DNA of 64,000 nucleotides from DASYTH01 sp035762905 (GTDB taxonomy: Bacteria; Actinomycetota; Actinomycetes; Mycobacteriales; Pseudonocardiaceae). This document shows positions 25,305-34,211 of the stretch, piece by piece. How positions within the stretch are numbered: the stretch's first letter is position 1; each line of letters opens with the position of its first letter. The position numbers were made by a program, and so were the translations under genes. The DNA lies in NCBI RefSeq assembly GCF_035762905.1, contig NZ_DASUCC010000044.1, forward strand, positions 1-64,000, given 5' to 3'. Below the pieces are notes generated by a model. It saw nothing but the letters and a program-made list of their open reading frames with translations, did no database searches and was not told the origin of the DNA.

Positions 25305-27379
25305 TCGCCTTCGACGAGCCGACCGGCACCTGGGTCCTCAGCACACCGGCCAGCAGCTACGCGCTGCGCCGGGGCGAGGACGGACCGCGGCATGTCTACT
25401 GGGGACCGCGGCTTCCGCCGGAGCGGATCGCGCGGCTGCCGGTTCGGGCCCGGGCCCGGGACGAGATCATCGGCGACGAGCTGCCCGGTGAGGGCGGCGA
25501 GCGGTTCGGCCTGGCGGCGCTGCGGCTGGCGTTCGCCGACGGCACCCGGGCGGTCGACTGGGTCCACAGTGGACATGAGATCGACGGCGGGCACCTGGTG
25601 ATCCGGCTGTCCGACCGGCACCATCCGGTGCGGCTCGAGCTGCACTACCGGGTGCACGAGGACACCGACGTGCTGGAGCGCTGGGCCGTGCTGCGGCACA
25701 CCGGCACCGACGAACCCGTTGCGGTGGAACGGTTCGACGCCGCCGCGTGGACCCTGCCGCCGCGGCCGGACTACCGGCGCAGCCACGTGACGGGGGAGTG
25801 GTCGGCCGAGTTCCAACTGCACCGGGCGCCCGTGGCGCACGGCGAGACCACCATCGTCACCCGGCAGGGCACCGCCCGGCACCAGTCCAACCCGTGGCTG
25901 ATGGTGGACACCGGCGAGGCGACCGAGGAGCACGGCGAGGTCTGGTCCGTCGCCCTCGCCTGGAGCGGCACCTGGCGGATCACCACCCGGCGCACCCCGG
26001 GCGACGACCTGGTGATCACCGCCGGGGCCGGGCACGACGGCACGGTGCGGCGCCTGGATCCCGGCACCGAGATCCGGACTCCGCCCTGTCTCGGCCTGTA
26101 CTCCCGCGGCGGCTTCGGCGAGACCAGCCGACGCTGGCACTCCTTCGTCCGGCAACACATCCTGCCCCGGCCCGACGAGCCGCGCCCGGTGCTCTACAAC
26201 TCGTGGGAGGGAACCTGGTTCGATGTCAACGAGGCCACCGTCCGCGAACTGGCAACGGCCGCCGCCTCGCTCGGCGTCGAGCTGTTCGTCCTGGACGACG
26301 GCTGGTTCGCCGGCCGCACCACGGACGCGGCCGGCCTCGGCGACTGGTGGCCGGACCCGGACCGGTTCCCGCACGGTCTCGGCCCGCTGATCGCCGAGGT
26401 GCACCGGCTGGGCATGCGGTTCGGGCTGTGGGTCGAGCCGGAGATGGTCAACCCGGACAGCGATCTGTACCGCGCACATCCCGACTGGGTGCTGCACATG
26501 CCGCATCGCCCGCGCACCGAGATCCGCAACCAGCTCGTCCTCAACTTCGCCCGCCCGGACGTGGTCACCTGGGCGCACACCTGGCTCGACCGCCTGCTCC
26601 GGGACAACGCGGTCGATTTCCTCAAATGGGACATGAACCGCCCGTTCACCGAGGCGGGCTGGCCCGCCGGCCCCGACCCGCAACGACTGTGGTTCGCCCA
26701 CACCGAAGGCGTCTACACGATCCTCGACCGGCTCCGGGCCGACCACCCCCGCCTGCGCATGGAAACCTGTGCCAGCGGCGGCGGCCGCGTCGACCTCGGC
26801 ATCCTGCGCCGCACCGACCAGGCATGGACATCGGACAACACCGACCCGGTCGACCGGATCGCCATCCAGCACGGCTTCTCCCAGCTCTACCCCGCCCTGA
26901 TCATGGGGTCCTGGGCCAGCCAAAGCCCCAACCCCCTCAACAACCGCCCCACCCCGTTGCGATTTCGGATGCACGTCGCCATGGCCGGTGTCCTCGGCAT
27001 CAGCGGGGACCTCCGCACTTGGTCCACAGTGGACATCGCGGAGGCCGCCACGCTCATCGCCCAGTACAAGCAGATCCGCCCCATCGTCCAGCACGGGCAC
27101 TTGTACCGGCTGACCCCCACGGACCACGATGTGACCGCCGTCCAGTACGTCACCGACGACCGTGCCGAAAGCGTCGTGCTGATCTGGCGCCGATTCTCCC
27201 GGCCGAGCCGCGCCACGCGCCCGCTACGCCTGGCCGGCCTCGACCCGGCCGCCACCTACACCACGCCCGACGGCAGCCACCACGGTGGCGACGTGCTGCT
27301 GCATCACGGCATCGACCCCGACCTACCCCCTGGGGACCACGCAAGCACGCTGGTCCGCCTGCGCCGGTCAGGTTCGTGA
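25301..27379 (+). CDS. Alpha-galactosidase, glycoside hydrolase family 36
   Basis: 692-aa retaining alpha-galactosidase. The N-terminal beta-sandwich (about 1-300) precedes a TIM barrel. The nucleophile is Asp444 (FLKWDMNRP) and the acid/base Asp512 (WTSDNTDP). The conserved YNSWEGTWFD and LFVLDDGWF motifs also lie in the barrel. Length suits the bacterial GH36 subgroup. There is no signal peptide: the enzyme works on imported raffinose-type or galactomannan oligosaccharides. It is coupled to the LacI gene by a 4-bp overlap. Confidence 0.94.
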   Translation: MIAFDEPTGTWVLSTPASSYALRRGEDGPRHVYWGPRLPPERIARLPVRARARDEIIGDELPGEGGERFGLAALRLAFADGTRAVDWVHSGHEIDGGHLVIRLSDRHHPVRLELHYRVHEDTDVLERWAVLRHTGTDEPVAVERFDAAAWTLPPRPDYRRSHVTGEWSAEFQLHRAPVAHGETTIVTRQGTARHQSNPWLMVDTGEATEEHGEVWSVALAWSGTWRITTRRTPGDDLVITAGAGHDGTVRRLDPGTEIRTPPCLGLYSRGGFGETSRRWHSFVRQHILPRPDEPRPVLYNSWEGTWFDVNEATVRELATAAASLGVELFVLDDGWFAGRTTDAAGLGDWWPDPDRFPHGLGPLIAEVHRLGMRFGLWVEPEMVNPDSDLYRAHPDWVLHMPHRPRTEIRNQLVLNFARPDVVTWAHTWLDRLLRDNAVDFLKWDMNRPFTEAGWPAGPDPQRLWFAHTEGVYTILDRLRADHPRLRMETCASGGGRVDLGILRRTDQAWTSDNTDPVDRIAIQHGFSQLYPALIMGSWASQSPNPLNNRPTPLRFRMHVAMAGVLGISGDLRTWSTVDIAEAATLIAQYKQIRPIVQHGHLYRLTPTDHDVTAVQYVTDDRAESVVLIWRRFSRPSRATRPLRLAGLDPAATYTTPDGSHHGGDVLLHHGIDPDLPPGDHASTLVRLRRSGS

Positions 27380-27386
27380 GCCGGGT

Positions 27387-29246
27387 TTACCGCACCACCA
27401 CCTCGCGGGCGGTTTGGTCGCCGCCGAGTTCGGCGGGGAGGTAGGCCTCGATGAGGTAGCTGCCGGGATCGAGGCGGCGGCCCAGGGAGGTCTCGAAGAA
27501 GACCAGGTTGCCGGGGAGGGACGGCTGGCCGCCGTTGGTCAGCGGCACGGCGAAGGTGTGCTGCTCACCGTCGGGGAAGGTGATCCGGGCGGTGACCTCG
27601 AACTGGCCGGGGTGCAGCGGTTCGTCGCCGGTGTTGGCCGCGGTGATCAGCAACTGGTCCTGCTCGGCGAAGTAGTCGATCGCCGAGTCCTCGGTGAAGA
27701 ACCGCGCCTCCGCGCCCTGCTCGACGTAGGTGTGCGGCTCCCGGCCGTCGGTGCTCGGCGGGCGCGGATCCTCCTCGCGCAGCGCCGCCCAGGTCTGGTT
27801 GCCGACCACCCCGTCCACCAGCAGTGGCGGCCGCTGGTCCCCCTGGAAGGCCACCACGGCCGCGCGCACCGCGTTGTCGAAGTTGCCGTCCACCGGGAGC
27901 GGGCCATACCCCAGGGTGTTCAGCCGCATCTGCAGGTACTCGACCCAGCCGTCCACGCTCTGATCGCCCAGTCGCAGCGTCGGTTCGTCCGTCTCGCCCG
28001 GCGGGGCGAACTCCGGCTCGTCGGTGCCACCGCCGGTGATGGTGAACAGCGCCGCCGCCGCGTGCTTGTCCGGGGTGATCTCGCTCGCGGAGCTGAACGA
28101 CCCGGCCGCCGGCCCGTCCAGCGAGGCGCTGCTGGTGTTCTCGCCCTCCTCGGGGTTGTCCCACAGCAGGGTCCAGAGCGCGCCACCGGCTTCGCCCACG
28201 TGGTAGCGCACGAATCCGGAGCAGCCGGTCCTCTTGTCCTCGGTCTCCGAACTGGTGAACGCGAAGGCCTCGCCGGGCGGGATCTGCTGGGCCACCTCGG
28301 ACTGGAACCTTCCGGTGAAGCTGCCGCTGTCCAGCAGGAACAACGGCTCGCTGCTCTGGTTGCTGATGGCGACATCGACGAAGTCCTCAGCGGTCTCCGG
28401 CTTTCTGCCACCGCCGCGCCGCCGGGAGATCGTGTAGACCGCCGGCACGTTCTCCTCGCCAGCACCGATCTGGTCCAGTGCGAGGAAACCAGCCGCACCC
28501 GCACCGTCCAGTGTGGACTCGCTGGTGTTGTCCGCACTTTCCGGGTTGTCCCACCCGATGGTCCACTCGCAGTCGTCGCCGACCTGGTACTTCAGGAACC
28601 CCTTGGAGCCGGGCGCGCCGCGGTCGGTCTCGAACGAGGCGAACGAGTCCGAGTCGCCGGCCGGGATCTCCAGCGCCGGCTGGGTGACGAAGCCGCCGTG
28701 GTCGTGACCCTGGTCGAGCAGGGTCAGCGGCACGTCGGTGCGGTTGCGGACCTCGATCAGCACGGTGCTCTTGAGGCCGGCGTCCGGGGTCTCCTTCTTC
28801 TTGGTGCCTCCGCCGCCCCCCGGGCCCTCCAACTCGAACTTCGCCTCGGTCTCGTTGCCGTCGCCGATCCTGGCGCGGGAGACGAACGTCGCCGGGTCGA
28901 GGCCCGCCATGTCCCCGCTGCTGCTCGGGGTGCCGACCTCCGGGATGCTCCACTTGATCGTCCACGTGCCCTGCGGGGTCGTCGCGCCCTCCGGGAACAC
29001 GCCGTAGGTCACCTGCCCGACCGCGCCGCGCAGGAAACCCGTGTCGTGCGAGACGAAAGCGTCGGCGCGGTTCGGCGCGATCTCGTCCTCGGGCAGCGTG
29101 GCGAACCCGCCGCTGGAGTGCTCGTCGCTCATCCGCTTGAGCGTGCTGCCGGTGTCGTTGATGACCTCGACCAGGCACTTCTGCTTGGAGTCCAGGCTGG
29201 TGAAGACCTCGAACACCTTGCCGGCGATGTCGGTCGGGCTGCCCAT
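27387..29246 (-). CDS. Three aegerolysin-like domains plus peptidoglycan-binding domain and C-terminal beta domain
   Basis: 619-aa protein. The ATG at 29246 follows GGGAGG. Three domains (about 20-125, 145-260, 275-385) share one pattern: a VxI.N.T...L strand, a GxF..P...I.. segment, a GFxRYxVG block and WTIGWDNP or WTLLWDNP. That block resembles aegerolysins and the Bacillus ET79 crystal protein. A PG_binding_1-like domain (about 425-495, containing LQMRLNTLGYGPLPVDG) and an Ig-like tail (about 500-619) follow. No signal peptide or anchor is visible. It may bind membrane lipid and wall; no MACPF partner adjoins. Domain identity is recalled by pattern only. Confidence 0.6.
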   Translation of the reverse strand: MGSPTDIAGKVFEVFTSLDSKQKCLVEVINDTGSTLKRMSDEHSSGGFATLPEDEIAPNRADAFVSHDTGFLRGAVGQVTYGVFPEGATTPQGTWTIKWSIPEVGTPSSSGDMAGLDPATFVSRARIGDGNETEAKFELEGPGGGGGTKKKETPDAGLKSTVLIEVRNRTDVPLTLLDQGHDHGGFVTQPALEIPAGDSDSFASFETDRGAPGSKGFLKYQVGDDCEWTIGWDNPESADNTSESTLDGAGAAGFLALDQIGAGEENVPAVYTISRRRGGGRKPETAEDFVDVAISNQSSEPLFLLDSGSFTGRFQSEVAQQIPPGEAFAFTSSETEDKRTGCSGFVRYHVGEAGGALWTLLWDNPEEGENTSSASLDGPAAGSFSSASEITPDKHAAAALFTITGGGTDEPEFAPPGETDEPTLRLGDQSVDGWVEYLQMRLNTLGYGPLPVDGNFDNAVRAAVVAFQGDQRPPLLVDGVVGNQTWAALREEDPRPPSTDGREPHTYVEQGAEARFFTEDSAIDYFAEQDQLLITAANTGDEPLHPGQFEVTARITFPDGEQHTFAVPLTNGGQPSLPGNLVFFETSLGRRLDPGSYLIEAYLPAELGGDQTAREVVVR

Positions 29247-29407
29247 GGGCACCTCCCTGCGCACACGTTCCCGAACCTGGAGTCTCGTGCGTGCCCGCCG
29301 GCCGCCCGAGGTCCGAGAGGGCAGCCAATCGGGCGGGATGTCAGGCGATTCCGCCGCCGGGCCAACCGGGGTGCGGGTGACCAGCCCGGATCAACCACAT
29401 CAGCGGT

Positions 29408-29791
29408 TCAGGATCGAGCACGCCAATAGGTTGCTCGCCACCAGTAAAGTACGGTCCGGTCAGCCGGCCACGGTGCGTCTTTCCCACCCTCCGCTTCAAA
29501 GTTGTCTATTTCTGGATCGGCCGGTCGAAAGCCGGTATCGAACGGCTCGTCCTGACTCGGCTGCCGCACCGATTCGCGGAAGCGCAGATCGCTCGCTCCA
29601 TGCTTGACATAGTTCGCTTGCGCCGCCAGAAGTGACGCCTTGTTGGCGCCTCCTGAATACGACGGCCAGCGAAGCTGAACTACGTCATCCTCCCAGAAAC
29701 ATATGGCACATACCCGGTGCGATCCCGGTGGATCACTATGCACCATATGGCCGCAGCAAGGGCATGGAAACCGACTGATCTGGCGGTTCAT
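29408..29791 (-). CDS. CPCC-family cysteine-rich protein
   Basis: 127-aa small protein. The N-terminus has a zinc-ribbon-like set (FPCPCCGHM and VCAICFWEDD), the mark of the CPCC family. The C-terminal part holds a YWWRATYW tail. Members appear in bacterial polymorphic-toxin and immunity regions, but no such neighbour is clear here. It starts 3 bp after the phytase-like gene stop and is likely in one operon with it. A zinc-binding role is likely; function is unknown. Confidence 0.8.
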   Translation of the reverse strand: MNRQISRFPCPCCGHMVHSDPPGSHRVCAICFWEDDVVQLRWPSYSGGANKASLLAAQANYVKHGASDLRFRESVRQPSQDEPFDTGFRPADPEIDNFEAEGGKDAPWPADRTVLYWWRATYWRARS

Positions 29792-29794
29792 GTC

Positions 29795-30985
29795 TCAGCG
29801 GGTGGCGCGGGGATCGGCGTGTAGGGAGCCGTCCAGGCGGATGGTGATGAACTCGTTGTCGTCCGGCTGACCGGGGGTACGGCCGGAGGAGAACGGGAAG
29901 TTGTTGTCGTTGAGGACGCCGAGGGTGCGGTCGTCGAGGATCACGATGTCCTCGATGGTGGTGAACGGGAAGCGGAACGGGTCGCCGAACCCGCCGATGC
30001 CACGCGGGTTGGCCAGGTTGAGCAGGTCGGCTACCGGCGTCTTGTCGAGTTTGCCGTCGCGGTCGCGATCGCGCTTGTCGGCCAGGTAGATCTTCTTGAC
30101 CCGGGCGTCGGCACCCTGCCCGCCGTCCCGCTCGATCACCAGCAGGCGGTGCCGGTCCACGGTGACCGCGTCGCCGACCGCGAACGCCGGGTCGTCGAGC
30201 CGGTAGGACCAGCGGCGGCCGGTGTAGCGGCCGGTGGCCAGGTCGAACTCGTTCAGGCGCAGGCTGCCCGGCTCGTCCCCGGCCACCGTGCCCTCAAGCA
30301 ACGCGTCCAGGGTGCGCCCGTCGACCGACCGGGCGAGGCCCTCGAATCCCTTGCTGCTGGCCAGGTTCGGCGGTCCGGCCGGATTCTCCGGCGCGATCAC
30401 CCCGGGCAGCGGCACGGGCGGGGCGAGCAGCCGGCCGGCCCGGTCGAAGTGCAGCAGGTACGGCCCGAACTCGTCGCCGATCCAGTAGCTGCCGTCGGCC
30501 AGCCGCACGATCGACTCGGGGTCGAGGTCCGCTCCGGTGAGCACCCGGTCCGGCCGGGTCAGCGGGAACGGGACGTGGCCGTGCGGGTCGGTCAGGTTGA
30601 TCCCGCCGAGTACATCGACGCTGCCGGAGCCGAAGTTCGGCCCGATCCGGTGGATCCGCAGCACGAAGTCGGCGCTGTTGGCCCGGTTGCCGTAGCCGTT
30701 GTCGGACAGCACCTCGAACGTGCCGTCGGCGTTGCGCACGACACCGCTGAAGCCCTGCACGGGCTGGTCGGCGAACGGCAGGGGCACACCGTTGACCGGG
30801 GCCGTGCCCAGCGCGGCGCCGGACGGCTCGCTGGCCGGTACGAAGGTCGTGGCGGGCAGCGCGGCGAACTGGGTGAGGACGGCCCGGCCGAACCCGCCGT
30901 GATCCGTTGGGGCGGCGGCCGACCCGGGCGTGGTCAGGAGCACCGATGCGAGCGCTACGAGCCCGATGACCAGCGGCTTCCTCAT
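29795..30985 (-). CDS. Secreted esterase-like phytase-family protein
   Basis: 396-aa exported protein with a Sec signal (residues 1-24, ending SAAA). The propeller carries the family blocks FSGVVRNADGTFEVLSDNGYGNR, GADLDPESIVRLADGSYWIGDEFGPYLLHF and SKGFEGLARS, all typical of the 'esterase-like activity of phytase' domain. Acidic DxDxD motifs (DRDRDGKLDK) may bind calcium. Predicted to hydrolyse a phosphate or carboxylic ester outside the cell; the substrate is unknown. Confidence 0.88.
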   Translation of the reverse strand: MRKPLVIGLVALASVLLTTPGSAAAPTDHGGFGRAVLTQFAALPATTFVPASEPSGAALGTAPVNGVPLPFADQPVQGFSGVVRNADGTFEVLSDNGYGNRANSADFVLRIHRIGPNFGSGSVDVLGGINLTDPHGHVPFPLTRPDRVLTGADLDPESIVRLADGSYWIGDEFGPYLLHFDRAGRLLAPPVPLPGVIAPENPAGPPNLASSKGFEGLARSVDGRTLDALLEGTVAGDEPGSLRLNEFDLATGRYTGRRWSYRLDDPAFAVGDAVTVDRHRLLVIERDGGQGADARVKKIYLADKRDRDRDGKLDKTPVADLLNLANPRGIGGFGDPFRFPFTTIEDIVILDDRTLGVLNDNNFPFSSGRTPGQPDDNEFITIRLDGSLHADPRATR

Positions 30986-31133
30986 GATGATCTCCCTACT
31001 GCGATCGGCTGCGCGACACGGTAGGCCAGCCGGGTGAACGCGGAGTGGACGCGACGTTCGACCCGGATGACGTCATACCCCTGGTGGTGAAACAATCTCG
31101 ACATATACATACATCGGGTGAAAGGGTGACGAC

Positions 31134-32252
31134 ATGCGCCGGTTGCTCGCCCTGTTCCTGATCCTGGCCGGCCTCGCGGTCGCGGTGCCGGCCTCCGCCG
31201 ATGTCGACGCCGTGGCGTACGGGGCGTTCCGGATCGTCCGGTCCGTCCCGGGCACACCGGCGACGCCGGAGATCATGCTGCCCGAGGGGTACACGTTCGT
31301 CGCCGGCTCCCAGTATCGGGTGGCCAGCCGCGCCGAGTACTACGCCTTCATCCAGGGTCCGCCGAGCGGCGTAGTGCCGATCTCCGTGCGCTGGCCCGGA
31401 GTCGACGTCGGCACCGTGGTCTCCGGCAAGAACCGGCTCATCCCGACCCCGGATCCGAACGACCCCGGGCTGCTCGGCTTCACCGTCCCGGTCACCGCCA
31501 GCACCATCAACGCGTTGCAGCCGACCCTGCAGGTGTTCAGCTATCCCAGCGCATCCACCGAAAGCGGGATGTACTGGCGGATCGAGCACAACGACCCGGA
31601 CCGGGCTGCCGGCGTGTGGACCCAGGTGCGCTGGCCGGCCGCCGAGGCCCGCACGTTCCTCAACCACCAGGTCGCCGTGGCCGAGGTGCTGCGCGACGCC
31701 GGCCTCGCCGCGGAAGCCGCCCGGCGCGGGCACTTCTACGCGCTGATGGGCTTCGAGACCAACAACACGCTGCACCAGGACAATCCCCCGCACTGGCACC
31801 TGTCCTACTACCCGGGCCGGGACTTCAGCGCCCCCCGCGCGCACGTGCCGCACTTCTGGATGGATGCCGCCGGTCGCACCTTCTACAACGGCATGGACAT
31901 CCAGGGGCAGGGCCGAAGCCGTTACTACGCCGGAGATCCGGCGCCCATCCGGGACGTCGAGGGCAGCACCCTGGTCACCCTCACCATCCGCGCGGACGGG
32001 GGCCTGGACATCGACCCGCCGGCCGGTCCGCGCTACTCGCTGTCCACCGGTGCCGGGTTCCCGACCGAGGTCGTGGTGTCCCGGGCCGGGGTGCCGTGGC
32101 TGTCGGTGCGCGCCAACGACGATGTGCGGACCGGCATCCTGGTCATCCGCACCACCGGGTTGGTGCCCGGCGCCGAGTTCCGGCAGAGCACGATCTACAC
32201 CTATGACCCACTCACCGGCGCCATCCTCGGCAGCACCACGAAGCGCGACTGA
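31134..32252 (+). CDS. Secreted protein of unknown function
   Basis: 372-aa exported protein with a Sec signal peptide (1-22, cut near ASADV). I do not recognise a domain. Long beta-rich segments dominate, and one block is rich in His, Trp and Tyr (PHWHLSYYPGRDF, then VPHFWMD), which could be a ligand or metal site. No cysteines are present. GAAAGGG precedes the ATG closely. The next gene starts inside its 3' end, so the two are probably co-transcribed. Confidence 0.7.
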   Translation: MRRLLALFLILAGLAVAVPASADVDAVAYGAFRIVRSVPGTPATPEIMLPEGYTFVAGSQYRVASRAEYYAFIQGPPSGVVPISVRWPGVDVGTVVSGKNRLIPTPDPNDPGLLGFTVPVTASTINALQPTLQVFSYPSASTESGMYWRIEHNDPDRAAGVWTQVRWPAAEARTFLNHQVAVAEVLRDAGLAAEAARRGHFYALMGFETNNTLHQDNPPHWHLSYYPGRDFSAPRAHVPHFWMDAAGRTFYNGMDIQGQGRSRYYAGDPAPIRDVEGSTLVTLTIRADGGLDIDPPAGPRYSLSTGAGFPTEVVVSRAGVPWLSVRANDDVRTGILVIRTTGLVPGAEFRQSTIYTYDPLTGAILGSTTKRD

Positions 32253-33459
32253 CCGCGACTTCACCGTTTTCTGGTTCGGTCAGACGCTTTCCGAACTGGG
32301 CAACGCGTTCGCGCTGGTGGCGTTGCCGCTGCTGGTGTTGCACGCCACCGGTTCCGTGGCGCAGATGGGTCTGCTGACCGCGGTCGCCGGAGCCGCCTCG
32401 ATCGTCACCGGCGTGTTCGCCGGCTCGGTGGTCGACCGGCTGGACCGCAGGCGGCTGATGATCGGTTGCGATCTGGCCAGGATGGCGCTGTTCGGCCTGA
32501 TCCCGGTGGTATGGGCGGTCAGCCCGCAGGTGTGGCTGCTGTTCGTGGTGATGGCGTTCAACTCGGTGTTCGAGATGACGTTCAGGATCGCGTACGTGAC
32601 CGCGGTGGCGAGCCTGGTCGACGCCGACCGTCTGGTTGCCGCCAACGGCCGGTTGGAGACGACCAACGCGGTCGCCTTCATCGCCGGTCCGGTGCTGGCC
32701 GGAGCGGTGTCCGGCTGGTGGGGCCCGACCGTGGCGATCGCGGTGAACGCCGGGAGTTTCGCGGTGTCGGCGCTCGCGCTGGCGGCGATCCGGTTGCGCC
32801 GCGGCCAGCCGGCTCCGGCACCGGATGCGGGGTCTGTCCGGGAGGGTTTCCTTGTGGGCTTCAGGTTTCTGTGGCGCACGCCGGTGCTGCGCGCGGTGAC
32901 GCTGCTGCTGACCATGATCAGCTTCGTCAGCCTCGGCCTGATCGACGTGGTGATCTACCACCTGCGCACCGGGCTCGGCGGCACCGACGGGGTGGTCGGC
33001 CTCGCGCTCGGCGCCGCGGGCGCGGGCACCGTGGTCGCCGCCGTGCTGGTGCCGGGACTACGCCGCAGGCTCGGGTTCGGCCCGTGCTGGCTGGGTTCCT
33101 ATGTACTGTGCGGAATCTCGGTGGCGCTGCTGGGGTTGTCGGGCAGCGTGCCGGCGGTGGCCGTGCTCGTCCTGCTCTACACGGTGGGCATGGGGGTGGC
33201 CGGGATCTGCTCGATGTCGCTGCGCCAGGCGATCACCCCGGACCACCTGCTCGGCCGGGTCACCTCGGCGTTCTGGACCCTGCACACCGCGCTCGCCCCA
33301 CTCGGGGCCGCCGCGCTGACCGCACTGGTCGGCGCGGTGGGCGTACGCGGCCCCCTCCTTGCGGTCGGCGGCGTGTTCCTCGCCGTCGTGGTGATCGGCC
33401 TGGCCACCCCGATCCGCCGGCGGTTCCCCGAGCACGGTCAGGAGATCCTGCGGCGGTAG
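32203..33459 (+). CDS. MFS transporter (multidrug efflux type)
   Basis: 418-aa transporter with twelve predicted helices, starting FTVFWFGQTLSELGNAFALVALPLL as in the MFS_3/enterobactin-exporter-like group. The DRLDRRRLM loop between helices 2 and 3 is the conserved MFS motif. The ATG at 32203 is the only start in this frame near the expected N-terminus, giving a 50-bp overlap with the preceding gene and a 15-residue hydrophilic tail. Exported compound unknown. It converges with the ABC permease gene, overlapping by 22 bp. Confidence 0.85.
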   Translation: MTHSPAPSSAAPRSATDRDFTVFWFGQTLSELGNAFALVALPLLVLHATGSVAQMGLLTAVAGAASIVTGVFAGSVVDRLDRRRLMIGCDLARMALFGLIPVVWAVSPQVWLLFVVMAFNSVFEMTFRIAYVTAVASLVDADRLVAANGRLETTNAVAFIAGPVLAGAVSGWWGPTVAIAVNAGSFAVSALALAAIRLRRGQPAPAPDAGSVREGFLVGFRFLWRTPVLRAVTLLLTMISFVSLGLIDVVIYHLRTGLGGTDGVVGLALGAAGAGTVVAAVLVPGLRRRLGFGPCWLGSYVLCGISVALLGLSGSVPAVAVLVLLYTVGMGVAGICSMSLRQAITPDHLLGRVTSAFWTLHTALAPLGAAALTALVGAVGVRGPLLAVGGVFLAVVVIGLATPIRRRFPEHGQEILRR

Positions 33460-34202
33460 AGGACCATGGCGACGAGGTAGGCGACGATGAGGATGGCGAC
33501 GCACCAGGTGAGGGCGATCCAGATGTCGGTGCCGACCGGTCGTTGGGCGAACAGGTCGCGGATGGCGTTGACGATGGATGTGACCGGTTGGTGTTCGGCG
33601 AATGCGCGGACCGGGCCGGGCATGGTGCCGGTGGGCACGAAGGCCGAGCTGATGAACGGCAGGAGGATGAGCGGGTAGGAGAACGCGGTCGCGCCGTCCG
33701 CGGATTTCGCCACGAGGCCGGGGATGACGGCGATCCAGGTCAATGCCAGGGTGAACAGGACCAGGATGCCGGTGACCGCGAGCCAGGCCAGGAATCCCGC
33801 TCCGGTGCGGAAACCCATGAGGAAGGCGACGCCCACGACGATCACGAGCGAGATCAGATTGGCGACCAGCGAGGTCAGCACGTGCCCCCACAGCACGCCC
33901 GACCGGGCGATCGGCAGGGACTGGAAGCGCTCGAAGATGCCGCTCTTCATGTCGTTGAAAAGTCGGAAAGCGGTGTAGGAGACGCCCGACGCGATCGTGA
34001 TGAGCAGGATGCCGGGCAGCATGTAGTTCACATACGAAACCGAGTCCGTGTTGATCGCGCCGCCGAAGACGTAGACGAACAGCACCATGATGGCGATCGG
34101 CATGATCGCGGTGGTGATGATGGTGTCCGGGCTGCGCGTGACGTGGCGCAGGGATCGTCCCAGCAGGACGGCGGTGTCGCCGGTGAAATGCGTGGTGGCC
34201 AT
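33438..34202 (-). CDS. ABC-2 type permease, DrrB family
   Basis: 254-aa permease with six predicted helices and the ABC-2 motif region near FNDMKSGIFERFQSLPIARSGVLWG, characteristic of DrrB-type efflux permeases. It starts 9 bp after the ATPase stop. With that ATPase it exports a hydrophobic drug or lipid in the daunorubicin-resistance manner. Confidence 0.9.
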   Translation of the reverse strand: MATTHFTGDTAVLLGRSLRHVTRSPDTIITTAIMPIAIMVLFVYVFGGAINTDSVSYVNYMLPGILLITIASGVSYTAFRLFNDMKSGIFERFQSLPIARSGVLWGHVLTSLVANLISLVIVVGVAFLMGFRTGAGFLAWLAVTGILVLFTLALTWIAVIPGLVAKSADGATAFSYPLILLPFISSAFVPTGTMPGPVRAFAEHQPVTSIVNAIRDLFAQRPVGTDIWIALTWCVAILIVAYLVAMVLYRRRIS

Positions 34203-34211
34203 CGTCGGTCC

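Noticed and set aside
25115..27127. 670-residue reverse frame opposite GH36
   Set aside because: No family motif or start; GH36 catalytic residues are on the forward strand.
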